Source of the DNA: Scandinavium lactucae
GTDB lineage: Bacteria; Pseudomonadota; Gammaproteobacteria; Enterobacterales; Enterobacteriaceae
DNA length: 64,000 nucleotides
Direction: 5' to 3'
Assembly: GCF_033843265.1 (NCBI RefSeq)
Contig: NZ_JAWXRD010000027.1
Span: 1-64,000, forward strand
Of this stretch, positions 1 through 8,627 are shown piece after piece. Position numbers and translations under genes: made by a program. Under the pieces are notes generated by a model, which saw nothing but the letters and a program-made list of their open reading frames with translations, was not told where the DNA came from and made no database searches. The stretch's first letter is position 1; each line of letters opens with the position of its first letter.

Positions 1-106
1 TCGTGCCCTGCACCGTGCTGGAGGCAATGGAGTGGTAATAAGCCTCTTCCTGAGCTGGCGTCGGGGCCCCGGTGCTGACGTTGATTACATCGTTATCCAT
101 GACCAT
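1..106 (-). CDS. 5' end of an unidentified gene, probably T6SS cargo/effector
   Basis: Partial gene leaving the window at base 1; only the first 35 codons are visible. The reading frame opens with an ATG that shares one base with the stop of the PAAR-like gene (TAATG junction), which indicates translational coupling. The peptide begins MVMDNDVINVST and is hydrophilic, with no signal peptide or membrane segment. A second ATG two codons later (base 100) is an alternative start. Nothing in these residues identifies a family. Its position directly after vgrG, DUF2169 and DUF4150 genes is where T6SS effectors usually sit, so an effector is inferred from context only. Confidence 0.5.
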   Translation of the reverse strand, partial: MVMDNDVINVSTGAPTPAQEEAYYHSIASSTVQGT

Positions 107-462
107 TATTTCCCGTTCATCCAGAATGTATCACCATGGCGCAGGACCGCCCGCTTCCCTGCCTTAACGCTGGTACTGTGCTCCAGCGGATAACACTTCC
201 CTCCGACCGTGCCGCTCTTTACGCCTTTCGCCACGCCGGGCTGGTCCCCGATCGTGGCAGGAATAAAGCTCTGATTCATCACCACAACCGGACAGCCATT
301 GGCTTTTACGGAGGGGACTTCCTGAGCAGCACTCCCCAGACGGGCAATGACCGGATAAGGAATGGGTGGGGTGGCGGGCCCGACTGGCGTTTTACAGACA
401 TCGGGGGTCAGACTGACAACAATCCATTCGCTATTTTTACGAGCCATGTAATTTTCAGCCAT
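106..462 (-). CDS. PAAR-like (DUF4150) T6SS spike-tip protein
   Basis: 118-residue DUF4150 (PAAR-like) protein. Members cap the VgrG trimer and connect effectors to the T6SS spike. Family features visible are the N-terminal VSLTPDVCKTPVGPATPPIPYP stretch's proline-rich core, the central 'VVVMNQSFIPATIGDQPG' segment, and late Cys/His residues (KCYPLEHS, LRHGDTF) that could bind a metal. The start is taken at MAENYMARK, one base after the DUF2169 stop; MARKNSEW at 447 is an alternative. A longer open frame extends to 546 but would overlap DUF2169 deeply. The protein ends just after the PAAR-like domain, so it carries no toxin domain itself; the next gene is coupled to it and is the likely cargo. 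Confidence 0.85.
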   Translation of the reverse strand: MAENYMARKNSEWIVVSLTPDVCKTPVGPATPPIPYPVIARLGSAAQEVPSVKANGCPVVVMNQSFIPATIGDQPGVAKGVKSGTVGGKCYPLEHSTSVKAGKRAVLRHGDTFWMNGK

Positions 463-463
463 G

Positions 464-1705
464 TCAGATAGCCTTTTCTGTCGGGGATGTTGGGGGGAAT
501 AGCATCGGATAAATGCAAGCGGGAATCTTCTCAGGATCGGTTTCAAAGCGCGCTTCCATCACCCGAATCGGGGTACTGGCAGAGATGAGATAACGCCAGC
601 AAACCGTCACTTCCAGCCTGTCTGAATCAATATGCAATGTGTCTATTTGCATGCGTTGCGGGAACCAAAGGCCATTGTTCATTCGCAGCAAAATGAACGC
701 GACATGCTCCGGGATCGAAAAGTGCAATGCCCCATCGGGCGAGACCCCCTCCAGGTTTACCGACAGCGGCAGTGCAGGGTAGGGAATTTGCTGTTCAGAA
801 GGCGCACAATTCCAGTAACTGAAATCGAAATCAGCGGGCAGATACGGTTGGCGTGCTGCCAGCCACTCTTCGTCATAGGTGCCAGCCAGTGCCAAACGGG
901 GTTGCCACGCCCGCCCAAACGTTCCCAACCCAATGGGGTGAAAACAAGGTGAGTTGGGATTGGCATTACCCGCGATTTGTGCAGAAAACTCGTCTGCCAT
1001 AAGTGGGTGTTGCGGATCAAAAATTCGGGGGGCCGGATACCGTTTTGGCTGTTTTGCCCGGGCATACCATGGCGCGATAAAGCCCCGTCCTAATGGATTT
1101 CGCGCGCAGGCCTCATGCGCCAGTGGCGCATTCGGGGCCTGTGGATGCTGGGCCTGTTGTTCCGCCGTGAGGAGCGCAGCCCCGTCTATTTCACCCGTTA
1201 TTTTTTCGTGTTTATCCAGACGACTCTCACCCCCAAACGCCCCTTCCCAGCGCAGAGGATAAGAAACAAAGGGTTCAGGTGGGCTTAGCGACCATTTATC
1301 GGTTAACACATGTTGCTCAAAATAGCGCTCACCCGTGACCATCAGTTTTCGGGTCAGCAAAGATACGCCTTCTGCGTTTTTTATTTCTATGCCTACCGGT
1401 AGGTCGATACAAGGCTGACGCTGTGCAGACCACGCGGTGGCATTAATAATGACATCGCAGGCCGGTTTAAAAGGCGCGAGATCGCTTTCCTGCAACACAG
1501 ATGAGGCGTTCACTTTTTCACTAAACTCATCCTCAAGGCAAAGCGGGACTGCATCCTCATCCCGCACCCTAAGCTGATAACCTCCCTGCGCTGCGGGTTG
1601 AAGCTGGTAGCCAACTTTCATGACTACAACGTGATTTTCCTCGTCACTGGCATCCAGCATGGCGTACTGCATAGCTGCAAAAGGCGTCAGATTGCGAAAT
1701 TCCAT
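464..1705 (-). CDS. DUF2169 family T6SS adaptor/chaperone
   Basis: 413-residue protein beginning MEFRNLTPFAAMQYAMLD, the typical start of the DUF2169 family. These proteins are found with VgrG and PAAR-like genes and act as adaptors that help load effectors onto the spike. There is no signal peptide or membrane segment, consistent with a cytoplasmic chaperone. Central family features include 'RYPAPRIFDP' and 'CFHPIGLGTFGRAWQPR'. It lies 11 bases after vgrG and one base before the PAAR-like gene, so the three genes should be co-translated. The partner effector is probably the gene cut by the window's left end. The family call is firm; the adaptor role is from family knowledge. Confidence 0.85.
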   Translation of the reverse strand: MEFRNLTPFAAMQYAMLDASDEENHVVVMKVGYQLQPAAQGGYQLRVRDEDAVPLCLEDEFSEKVNASSVLQESDLAPFKPACDVIINATAWSAQRQPCIDLPVGIEIKNAEGVSLLTRKLMVTGERYFEQHVLTDKWSLSPPEPFVSYPLRWEGAFGGESRLDKHEKITGEIDGAALLTAEQQAQHPQAPNAPLAHEACARNPLGRGFIAPWYARAKQPKRYPAPRIFDPQHPLMADEFSAQIAGNANPNSPCFHPIGLGTFGRAWQPRLALAGTYDEEWLAARQPYLPADFDFSYWNCAPSEQQIPYPALPLSVNLEGVSPDGALHFSIPEHVAFILLRMNNGLWFPQRMQIDTLHIDSDRLEVTVCWRYLISASTPIRVMEARFETDPEKIPACIYPMLFPPTSPTEKAI

Positions 1706-1716
1706 TTTCCGACTCC

Positions 1717-3726
1717 TCAGTTCAGGTCGACATCTTTGCCGATGATGTTGACCTGCCCGCTGGCCGAAAAAACAAACTCTGTGCCAGTGATGGTCACTTT
1801 GCCATCTTTGTTCATCTTGATTGAGCTCTGGCCACAGGTCAGTTCGATAACATCCCCGGCACTCACCTTCAGTGAGTTCACGACGTCCACACTTTTGCTC
1901 ATGCCAACGAATTCTGTCTGGTCGAAAGCCACAGCTGTCAGCATTTCAGCCCCAACGGTGATGTCATACATGCCTGCCACAGCCAGAGAACGAATGCCGC
2001 CCACAGTTTCAGTGCTCGTCAGCAAAACGGATTCAATTTTGTGCTTTTCTACCGTGTGCGTATGATTTTTTTCGATGGTGGTATTCTGATTTTTTGCCAC
2101 CGTCACTGACTGATTACCGCCCACCCGTTCGGTGTGATTGTTATCAACGTTGGTGCAACGGTCGTGAAGGACTTTGGTGTTCATATCCTTCTGCGCGTGT
2201 AGAAAAAGTTCCTCGCTGCCTTTGGCATCCTCAAAACGCAGCTCGTTAAATCCCTCGCCCTTGTGCGTTTTCGAACGGAATGCCATCTGCGTTTTTGTCC
2301 CCGGCAGGCTCCCAGGCGGGATGTTGCTCGCGTGATAGGTTCTCCCCGTCACAATCGGCTGGTCCGGGTCACCGTGCAGAAAATCCACCACCACTTCCTG
2401 TCCGATACGCGGGATGGCCAGCACGCCCCAGCCCTGACCTGCCCATGGCTGCGTCACTCGTATCCAGCACGAGCTGGTGTCGTTACTCTTCCCGTACCTG
2501 TCCCACAAAAACTGCAGCCGGATACGGCCGAACGCGTCGCAGTAGATTTCTTCCCCGGCCGGGCCCACCACCATCGCGATTTGCGGCCCGTCCATCGCCG
2601 GTTTAGCCAGTGGGCCCGGCCGCCAGGTCTGGGTGTGTGGAATGAAGATGAAACTGTTACTCAGGTGCGTGCCCTGCTCGCCCGCTTCCTGCTCCAGCGC
2701 CTGCGGCTGTTTGCCCGTATGTTCGATACTGCGTATCTGCCAGGCATGGTTCAGGTCGGGACGCGGATGGCGGCTCAGGCTGAACAGCTGGCCCGGTTGT
2801 AGGCTGGCATCGTTGCTCTGGCCCCTGCCCAGGCTGGCGTCGTTGCGCAGGGCCTCCAGCCGGTAACGAGTGAAATCCTTGCCGTGCTGCTCGTCCTTAA
2901 AACGTCCCGGGAAATCAAAGTGTTCATAGCTCGCACGCTGGTTGCTCAGGTCGCTTGCTTTGCGATTGAACTGGGCAGCCCAACGGGGATTTTTAAAGGT
3001 GTAGTCCTTCAACTGCACCGTGGCGGGCCGTACCTGCGCGCTGCGGGTGAAGGTGGTGACGCACAGCTCCTGCGCCTGCGCCGCCACGTTCGGGTTATAG
3101 GGCAGCGTGGCTCCCACCGGAAGTGAACCCACATCGTCCGCGTAGACCACGGTGTTCTGACCTTTGCTGAATTCGAAGTAGTAGAAAATGCCCTCTTCTG
3201 CCGTCAGACGCTGGATGAAATCGAAGTCAGACTCCTGATACTGCACACAGAATTCCCGGGCCGGATGTGGATTGCGGAAGCCAAACGCAAAGTCGTTGAT
3301 GCCGTTTTCTTTCAGCAGCGTGGAGATGATGCTCTCCACCGTCTCCAGCTGGAAAATGCGTGAGTTGCGCCGCAGGCTGGTACGCCACAGCCCCGGACGA
3401 ATGACCATGCTGTAGCGCGTCTGATGAAAGCCGGTGTCCCCCTGCTCAAAACTCGCCACCATCCCGGTGACACTGCGCTGCATCACGCCCTCCCGCCAGA
3501 CTATCAGCGTGGCGTCTTTATCCAGCACGGCGGCAAAATCTACCGCCGGGTTCGCACTCGCCAGCCCGACGTTCAGCACAAACGGCTCGGACAGGGATTC
3601 ACTGAGGGTGAAATCCACCACCGCAAAGGTCTGCGGCGGCAGACCGGAAGCCGTCAGGGTAAACTGTAAACCGCTGGGCTTTTTGCCCCCTGGCACCGGG
3701 GATGTTGTCTTGTTATCTGCAAACAT
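1717..3726 (-). CDS. vgrG: T6SS spike protein VgrG (TssI)
   Basis: 669-residue VgrG, the trimeric needle that tops the Hcp tube and carries PAAR proteins and effectors out of the cell. It shows the gp27-like half (for example FCVQYQESDFDFIQRL TAEEG, near residues 155-185), the gp5 OB-fold region (EEIYCDAFGRIRLQF, then WIRVTQPWAGQGWG), and a repetitive gp5 C-terminal beta-helix with T-x-x-V-x-x-N repeats (residues about 530-665). It ends shortly after the beta-helix, so it is not an 'evolved' VgrG with a fused toxin. Effector delivery must therefore depend on the downstream DUF2169 and DUF4150 genes. It lies 27 bases after vasL. Confidence 0.95.
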   Translation of the reverse strand: MFADNKTTSPVPGGKKPSGLQFTLTASGLPPQTFAVVDFTLSESLSEPFVLNVGLASANPAVDFAAVLDKDATLIVWREGVMQRSVTGMVASFEQGDTGFHQTRYSMVIRPGLWRTSLRRNSRIFQLETVESIISTLLKENGINDFAFGFRNPHPAREFCVQYQESDFDFIQRLTAEEGIFYYFEFSKGQNTVVYADDVGSLPVGATLPYNPNVAAQAQELCVTTFTRSAQVRPATVQLKDYTFKNPRWAAQFNRKASDLSNQRASYEHFDFPGRFKDEQHGKDFTRYRLEALRNDASLGRGQSNDASLQPGQLFSLSRHPRPDLNHAWQIRSIEHTGKQPQALEQEAGEQGTHLSNSFIFIPHTQTWRPGPLAKPAMDGPQIAMVVGPAGEEIYCDAFGRIRLQFLWDRYGKSNDTSSCWIRVTQPWAGQGWGVLAIPRIGQEVVVDFLHGDPDQPIVTGRTYHASNIPPGSLPGTKTQMAFRSKTHKGEGFNELRFEDAKGSEELFLHAQKDMNTKVLHDRCTNVDNNHTERVGGNQSVTVAKNQNTTIEKNHTHTVEKHKIESVLLTSTETVGGIRSLAVAGMYDITVGAEMLTAVAFDQTEFVGMSKSVDVVNSLKVSAGDVIELTCGQSSIKMNKDGKVTITGTEFVFSASGQVNIIGKDVDLN

Positions 3727-3753
3727 AGGTACTCCTTACCTGAATAGCGGGTG

Positions 3754-5067
3754 TCAGCGGGCAGCGTGCCCCTGCACCATGAGCTGGTGATAACGACTGA
3801 GCAGCGCATTCCAGCGCTCATCGGTTTGTTTGATTAACAATGGAGACGGCGGCTGGTTCGCATCCACCGCCACCGACAACTGACGCAACAGCTCTTCCAG
3901 TGGCGTGGCACGGTTAAGTTCATTCTGCATCTGGTAAACGGCGGTTTTGAGATACGAGATAGTCAGGCTGCCGTGGGCCTTTTCCTGTTCGACCAACTTT
4001 TCCGATAGCGCCTTGAGTTGCAGACGGAGTTGAAAATAGCTGTCCTCTTCGGCGTAGTCCGCTCTGGCTGTCTGTAGTTGTTGCCAGCGCTGTGTCTGGG
4101 CGATTTGCAGCGGATCGGTCGGCCACAGGCTGCTGGCCTTTGCCACCACACGGTCCGCCGAGTGCAGTACGGTCAGAGGTGAAAGGTTCTCCAGCACATT
4201 TAGCTGCTCTGCGTAAGTGGCGAGTTCCGGTTTGCTCAGCCACAGAGGGGCTGCCGTCACTGGCATCATCGCCAGCGAGGTCAGTTGCTGTTGCAGCGGT
4301 CTGACCTGCGTTATGTAAATAGCGACCGCCACAAGTGCGCCGACCAACACGCCTGCGGCAAAACCGAGGATGACCGCCGGGCGTTTTGCCACGGGTGTTG
4401 CGACACGCACTTCCACACCTTGTCGCACCGAAGTCTCCGCGTGGTACTCCGTTACAGCAGGCTGTTCCGGCTCAGGTTGCGGTATGGATAAATACACCAG
4501 CGTCTGCTTTGGCTGGGTTGCGGGTAGCGGAGGCTTAATCGCCGGAGCGTCTAGCCGCTTCGCGGTGTTTTGCATCAGGTACAATAGGTTTTCGATACGC
4601 GGCACCCGGCTCAGTTCGACCTGCTGCAGCTTGTCACACAGCAGCTGTAATGCTCGTTCCGCCCGGTAAACCATCGGCAGGTCCCGGCTTTCGAAGTTGT
4701 GTTGGCGCAACTGGCTCCCCACTCTGGCATTGAACCATTCGAGGATCTCTATACGTGCCTGCCCTTGCTGCGGCCACAGCTGCTGCCACTGATTCACAAC
4801 CATCGCAGCCAACAGCTCGCAGCCTTCGGTGAAGCCGGCCAGCCCCTGTTGGTGAGTGCGCGCCAGGGTGTAATAGGCAGCGGTCTGCAAATCCACGCCG
4901 TTGCTGCGAAACAACGACAGCGACAGCGACTCGATCAGGTGCCAGCTCACCCCCGGTCGGGCTGGATGGTTAATTTTGTTGATCTCTTCGCGGATCGCCG
5001 TGAACTCAGGCCAGTCCCGGGGATCCGGGCCGGTCTGAATGATGATGTTCCCGGTAAATTCACTCAT
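3754..5067 (-). CDS. vasL: VasL-type ImpA-domain T6SS protein
   Basis: 437-residue protein with an ImpA/TssA-like N-terminal domain (residues about 1-150, start MSEFTGNIIIQTGPDPRDWPEF's first part typical). It has one transmembrane helix around residues 230-252 (VILGFAAGVLVGALVAVAIY) and a helical VasL-type C-terminal half. Family members are membrane-anchored relatives of TssA, thought to act at the tail sheath or membrane complex. It is distinct from the TssA encoded two genes upstream, so the cluster has two ImpA-N proteins, as in V. cholerae. It sits 12 bases after tssM and 27 bases before vgrG. The domain call is by recognition; its precise role here is unknown. Confidence 0.85.
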   Translation of the reverse strand: MSEFTGNIIIQTGPDPRDWPEFTAIREEINKINHPARPGVSWHLIESLSLSLFRSNGVDLQTAAYYTLARTHQQGLAGFTEGCELLAAMVVNQWQQLWPQQGQARIEILEWFNARVGSQLRQHNFESRDLPMVYRAERALQLLCDKLQQVELSRVPRIENLLYLMQNTAKRLDAPAIKPPLPATQPKQTLVYLSIPQPEPEQPAVTEYHAETSVRQGVEVRVATPVAKRPAVILGFAAGVLVGALVAVAIYITQVRPLQQQLTSLAMMPVTAAPLWLSKPELATYAEQLNVLENLSPLTVLHSADRVVAKASSLWPTDPLQIAQTQRWQQLQTARADYAEEDSYFQLRLQLKALSEKLVEQEKAHGSLTISYLKTAVYQMQNELNRATPLEELLRQLSVAVDANQPPSPLLIKQTDERWNALLSRYHQLMVQGHAAR

Positions 5068-5079
5068 GCTTCATCGTCC

Positions 5080-8000
5080 TTAATAGAGCGTATCCGGCAA
5101 ATTGAAGTGGCTGAACAGACCGCCCGCAAACGGGTTGTCGGACTCATCCACATAAACGCGGTAGGTCATATCACCGCCGTCCACCTTAAAGCGCACATCA
5201 AAGCTGCTGCTGTTAACGCTGGTCAGCTCACCGGAGTTGATTAACCTCAGCTGCGCCCACGGGCCGGTAAAGCTCAGGCTTCTCGGGGATTTGTCATTCT
5301 CGTTCGGTACCAGGGTGACTTTGCTTTCCACGCCGGTGCGCATGGAGTTTGGCCACACCAGCTGTGCCCGATTACTTGGCCCGTGGGCGTAATCCAGCAG
5401 TTGCCCGTCCAGATTCAGAATGCTGCGCCGCTTGTTGCCGCTCAGGGTCACGGGCTCTATGGCAAACTGCACGCCGGGGCCGTTTTGGGTTGAGAAGAAG
5501 GTTTCACGGATTTTCTTCGCCAGTTCGAGCTGTTCCAGCACGTCTTCCCGGATCAAGAGCTGCCCGTCGCTGTCTGCCGTCAGATTGTTTTCCACAAACG
5601 GTTTCAGATTGCTCTGGTAGAAGGTTTCGAGTGTGCCTTTTGGACCGAAGAAGCGTTCAAATTCGCTGAGCGGCACATCTTCTTTTGCCTGCGGATCGAA
5701 CGGATAACGCCCGGCCAGATAGGATTGGTACTGCTTGACGATGGTGCCATTCCACTCCACTTCCAGATAGCTAATGGCCTCTTTCATCACCACGCGCCAC
5801 GCCTGGTCTGCCAGGTCTCCCGCCCAGCGATTTAGCGGCTCTGGCAGGTTCTTCGCCAGTTGCTGAACTTCAAAAATGGGGTCGCTATTGTTCTGATCGA
5901 GTCGCAGTTGGACAGCCTTCAGCGCTGCTTTTCCTGGAACCGGCGAGTTCTGGATAGCCAGCAGGTAGCGGTGTAGTTCGGTTAGCTTCTGGTAAACGTT
6001 TTGCAGCACGCTGCCTTTGTCGCCGTTTTCTACCAGTACGCTGGTTTCCGGAGCGAACTCACGATTTATACGCAGTAGTAAGGTGTAGTCGGGTTGCGAG
6101 AGGAATTTATCGCGATCTTTCCCGGTCAGCGTGTCAGGAATGGCAGGCAAAAGGGTATTGTCACTGAGCGTCTGCAACGCCCGGCGGAACGGCTGTTCGC
6201 CGCTGATCACCTGCTCAATCGCATTAATGGCCTGTTGCAGATCTTCAAATTCCCCGACCGACAGGTTATTCATGGCGGCCCGCCATGTGGCAGTGTAGTC
6301 ACCGATGTATTGTTCGGTGACCTGACGCTGGATCTCTTTACGGTCGGTTTCGCTGTATTCAACGTTTTTGGTCAGGTTCAGCACCCAACTGTCCATCACG
6401 GTCAGTTCAATGAACTGGTCGTTCTGCTTCACGAAGTAGTTTTGCAGCCCTTTACGCGTCAGGAATGACGGCACCGTCAGCAACGCTTCATCATTAGGCA
6501 CAAACACATCGTCAAACCCTGCGCCAATCTGATCACGTAGGTTAAGCGCGGGCGGCAGTGACTCCTGGGCTTTAATGCGCAGGTTCTGGTAAACGCGTTG
6601 ATAAATCGACAGTTTGCTCAGCTCACGCTGAGCGGCATGGATGGGGCCGGCATACGGCACAAAGCTCTTGATGGCGTACTGGTCCCCCTGCTCGCGCGAC
6701 TGATGCCAGTCCGTATGTTTCAGGGCGTAGTCCAGATGGCTCATCAGTTGCTGTTGCAACGCCCGCTGGCCGTTGAACTTCTGGCTCCAGAGCGTGCTCA
6801 TGTACTGTTCCACCCAAGGAATGTTGCGCCCGCTGCCATCTTCCAGCATGCGCATGATGCGCAGGATTTCGAGCTTCTGTTCGCTACCCGCAGGGGCAGC
6901 ATTCAGTTGCTCAAGCAGACCACTCATCAGGGCAGGCACAAATCGCTGTCGCAGCAATTGCAGATAGGTATTTTCCACATACGGACCAACGTCATTACCC
7001 TGGTACAGCCCCATATCCGCGAGCAGGTTGCGCTCCCGGTAGTCACCATACGCAAGCGTCGCGTCACGCACCGGATTGAGCAAAGGGAGGTGTAGATTTC
7101 CGTAGCGGTCTTCGCCTGCTGGCATATCCACAGAAAGGAAGTTTTTCGCCTGAGTTAAGACCTCCTGCCCGGCGTGAAAATTGCGCTGGTAATAATATTG
7201 CCAGTATCCCCACAGGGTCAGCGCCACCAGCGCACCAACGCCGGAGCAAATCAACATGCGCTTTTGTGAACGCTGTAACCACAGGCTGTTTTCCGTGGCG
7301 AGATTGGGTTCTGCAAGCAGGACTTCGCTGAACAACGTTTTTGAGAAATAAGGCGTGGTATCCGCCACCGGCCAGGTCGGGAAGGCTTGCGGTGCAAGGT
7401 GATACTGCACAGCAGCAGACTGGGTGAACACATCGTCCATTTGCCCACGCTGCTGCGAAGACGTCAGATACACACCGCGCAGCAACGGATGGCTGTGGTC
7501 ACCGCTGTACAAGATCCCTTCCAGTAGTTGCAGAACCGCATCGTGCAGCCCCTGCATCTGACGAGTGAAGCTGAAGAGCTGACTGCGCTGCGAGACGTCA
7601 ACGCTTTGCAGCATCATGTCTGGCATGGCGCTATTCAACTGTGCGATCCACTGTTGCCAAAAGCGCTGTAACTCCTCACGCCAGGCGGTAGCATCCATGC
7701 TAAATGTGATGCCCAGCACCTCATCACGCTGGGCTTTGGTCAGCGTTTGATACATCGCGCCAAAACCGTAGAGCAGATCCATTTTGGTCAATACCACGTA
7801 CAGCGGCACCTGGATGTGCAGGCTGAGCTGCACATCCAACAGGCGTTGGTGCATGTCGGAGATATACGTTTCACGTTGGATTTTATTGGCGGTCAGGAGC
7901 TGGTGCAGGTCGACGGTCAGAATGATGCCATTGAGCGGCTGGCGAGTTCGCTCCGAAAGCAGCCAATCCAGCAGACTTATCCACAGATGGCGGTTGAGCA

Positions 8001-8601
8001 GTGCTTTGTCCGGAGCGTCGCATATCGGCTGTTCGATTAATTCACCGATAGGGTCAATGATCACCGCCTGCTCACCCAGCCAGCAACGCAGCCGAAGTTC
8101 TTCCGCACTCTCCATCCGGTGGTGATCCTGCGCCGTGATGTCATTAAGCTTGTAGCCTTCACGGATAAACGCTGTTTTACCGCTTTTTCTAGCGCCAATC
8201 ACCATGTACCAGGGCAGGCGATACAGAAACGATGGGGTGCCGAGCTGGCGCTGGAGTTGGTGCTTCCAATGATTGAGATAGTGGTTTTGCTGCGCCACGT
8301 CCGCACTGATTGGATCGTCCCGATGCTTCGTCAGTTGTAGCTGGAGTTTTTCCAGATACTGTACGCGGGCCATAAATTTCACGGTCAACCAGCAGACGCC
8401 CAATAGCACGAGTAAGGCGGTGACCAGCCAGCGGCTAAGCAACGTCTCTAACGGAAGGTACTCCGCGACTTTCCACTGAGATCCGTAAATCCAGACCCAG
8501 GCAAGGGTGCCGCAGGCCAGCAGAAACATCACCAACGGGATCGATGCTTTAAAGCGCGGAAGTGCGGGTTTCACGATGCGGATAAAAGACGGCAATTTCA
8601 T
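5080..8601 (-). CDS. tssM: T6SS membrane complex protein TssM (IcmF family)
   Basis: 1173-residue IcmF-family inner-membrane protein, the core of the TssJLM trans-envelope complex. Two N-terminal transmembrane helices lie at about residues 20-40 and 58-76, followed by a cytoplasmic NTPase-like domain. This contains an intact Walker A, GARKSGKT, at residues 136-143, so this TssM belongs to the group predicted to bind nucleotide. A third helix is near residue 450 (MLICSGVGALVALTLWGYW). The remaining 700 residues are the periplasmic region that contacts the TssJ lipoprotein. Length is normal for the family. It is 26 bases downstream of tssA. Confidence 0.97.
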   Translation of the reverse strand: MKLPSFIRIVKPALPRFKASIPLVMFLLACGTLAWVWIYGSQWKVAEYLPLETLLSRWLVTALLVLLGVCWLTVKFMARVQYLEKLQLQLTKHRDDPISADVAQQNHYLNHWKHQLQRQLGTPSFLYRLPWYMVIGARKSGKTAFIREGYKLNDITAQDHHRMESAEELRLRCWLGEQAVIIDPIGELIEQPICDAPDKALLNRHLWISLLDWLLSERTRQPLNGIILTVDLHQLLTANKIQRETYISDMHQRLLDVQLSLHIQVPLYVVLTKMDLLYGFGAMYQTLTKAQRDEVLGITFSMDATAWREELQRFWQQWIAQLNSAMPDMMLQSVDVSQRSQLFSFTRQMQGLHDAVLQLLEGILYSGDHSHPLLRGVYLTSSQQRGQMDDVFTQSAAVQYHLAPQAFPTWPVADTTPYFSKTLFSEVLLAEPNLATENSLWLQRSQKRMLICSGVGALVALTLWGYWQYYYQRNFHAGQEVLTQAKNFLSVDMPAGEDRYGNLHLPLLNPVRDATLAYGDYRERNLLADMGLYQGNDVGPYVENTYLQLLRQRFVPALMSGLLEQLNAAPAGSEQKLEILRIMRMLEDGSGRNIPWVEQYMSTLWSQKFNGQRALQQQLMSHLDYALKHTDWHQSREQGDQYAIKSFVPYAGPIHAAQRELSKLSIYQRVYQNLRIKAQESLPPALNLRDQIGAGFDDVFVPNDEALLTVPSFLTRKGLQNYFVKQNDQFIELTVMDSWVLNLTKNVEYSETDRKEIQRQVTEQYIGDYTATWRAAMNNLSVGEFEDLQQAINAIEQVISGEQPFRRALQTLSDNTLLPAIPDTLTGKDRDKFLSQPDYTLLLRINREFAPETSVLVENGDKGSVLQNVYQKLTELHRYLLAIQNSPVPGKAALKAVQLRLDQNNSDPIFEVQQLAKNLPEPLNRWAGDLADQAWRVVMKEAISYLEVEWNGTIVKQYQSYLAGRYPFDPQAKEDVPLSEFERFFGPKGTLETFYQSNLKPFVENNLTADSDGQLLIREDVLEQLELAKKIRETFFSTQNGPGVQFAIEPVTLSGNKRRSILNLDGQLLDYAHGPSNRAQLVWPNSMRTGVESKVTLVPNENDKSPRSLSFTGPWAQLRLINSGELTSVNSSSFDVRFKVDGGDMTYRVYVDESDNPFAGGLFSHFNLPDTLY

Positions 8602-8627
8602 GTGGTACTACTCCTGTTCCCTGGTTG

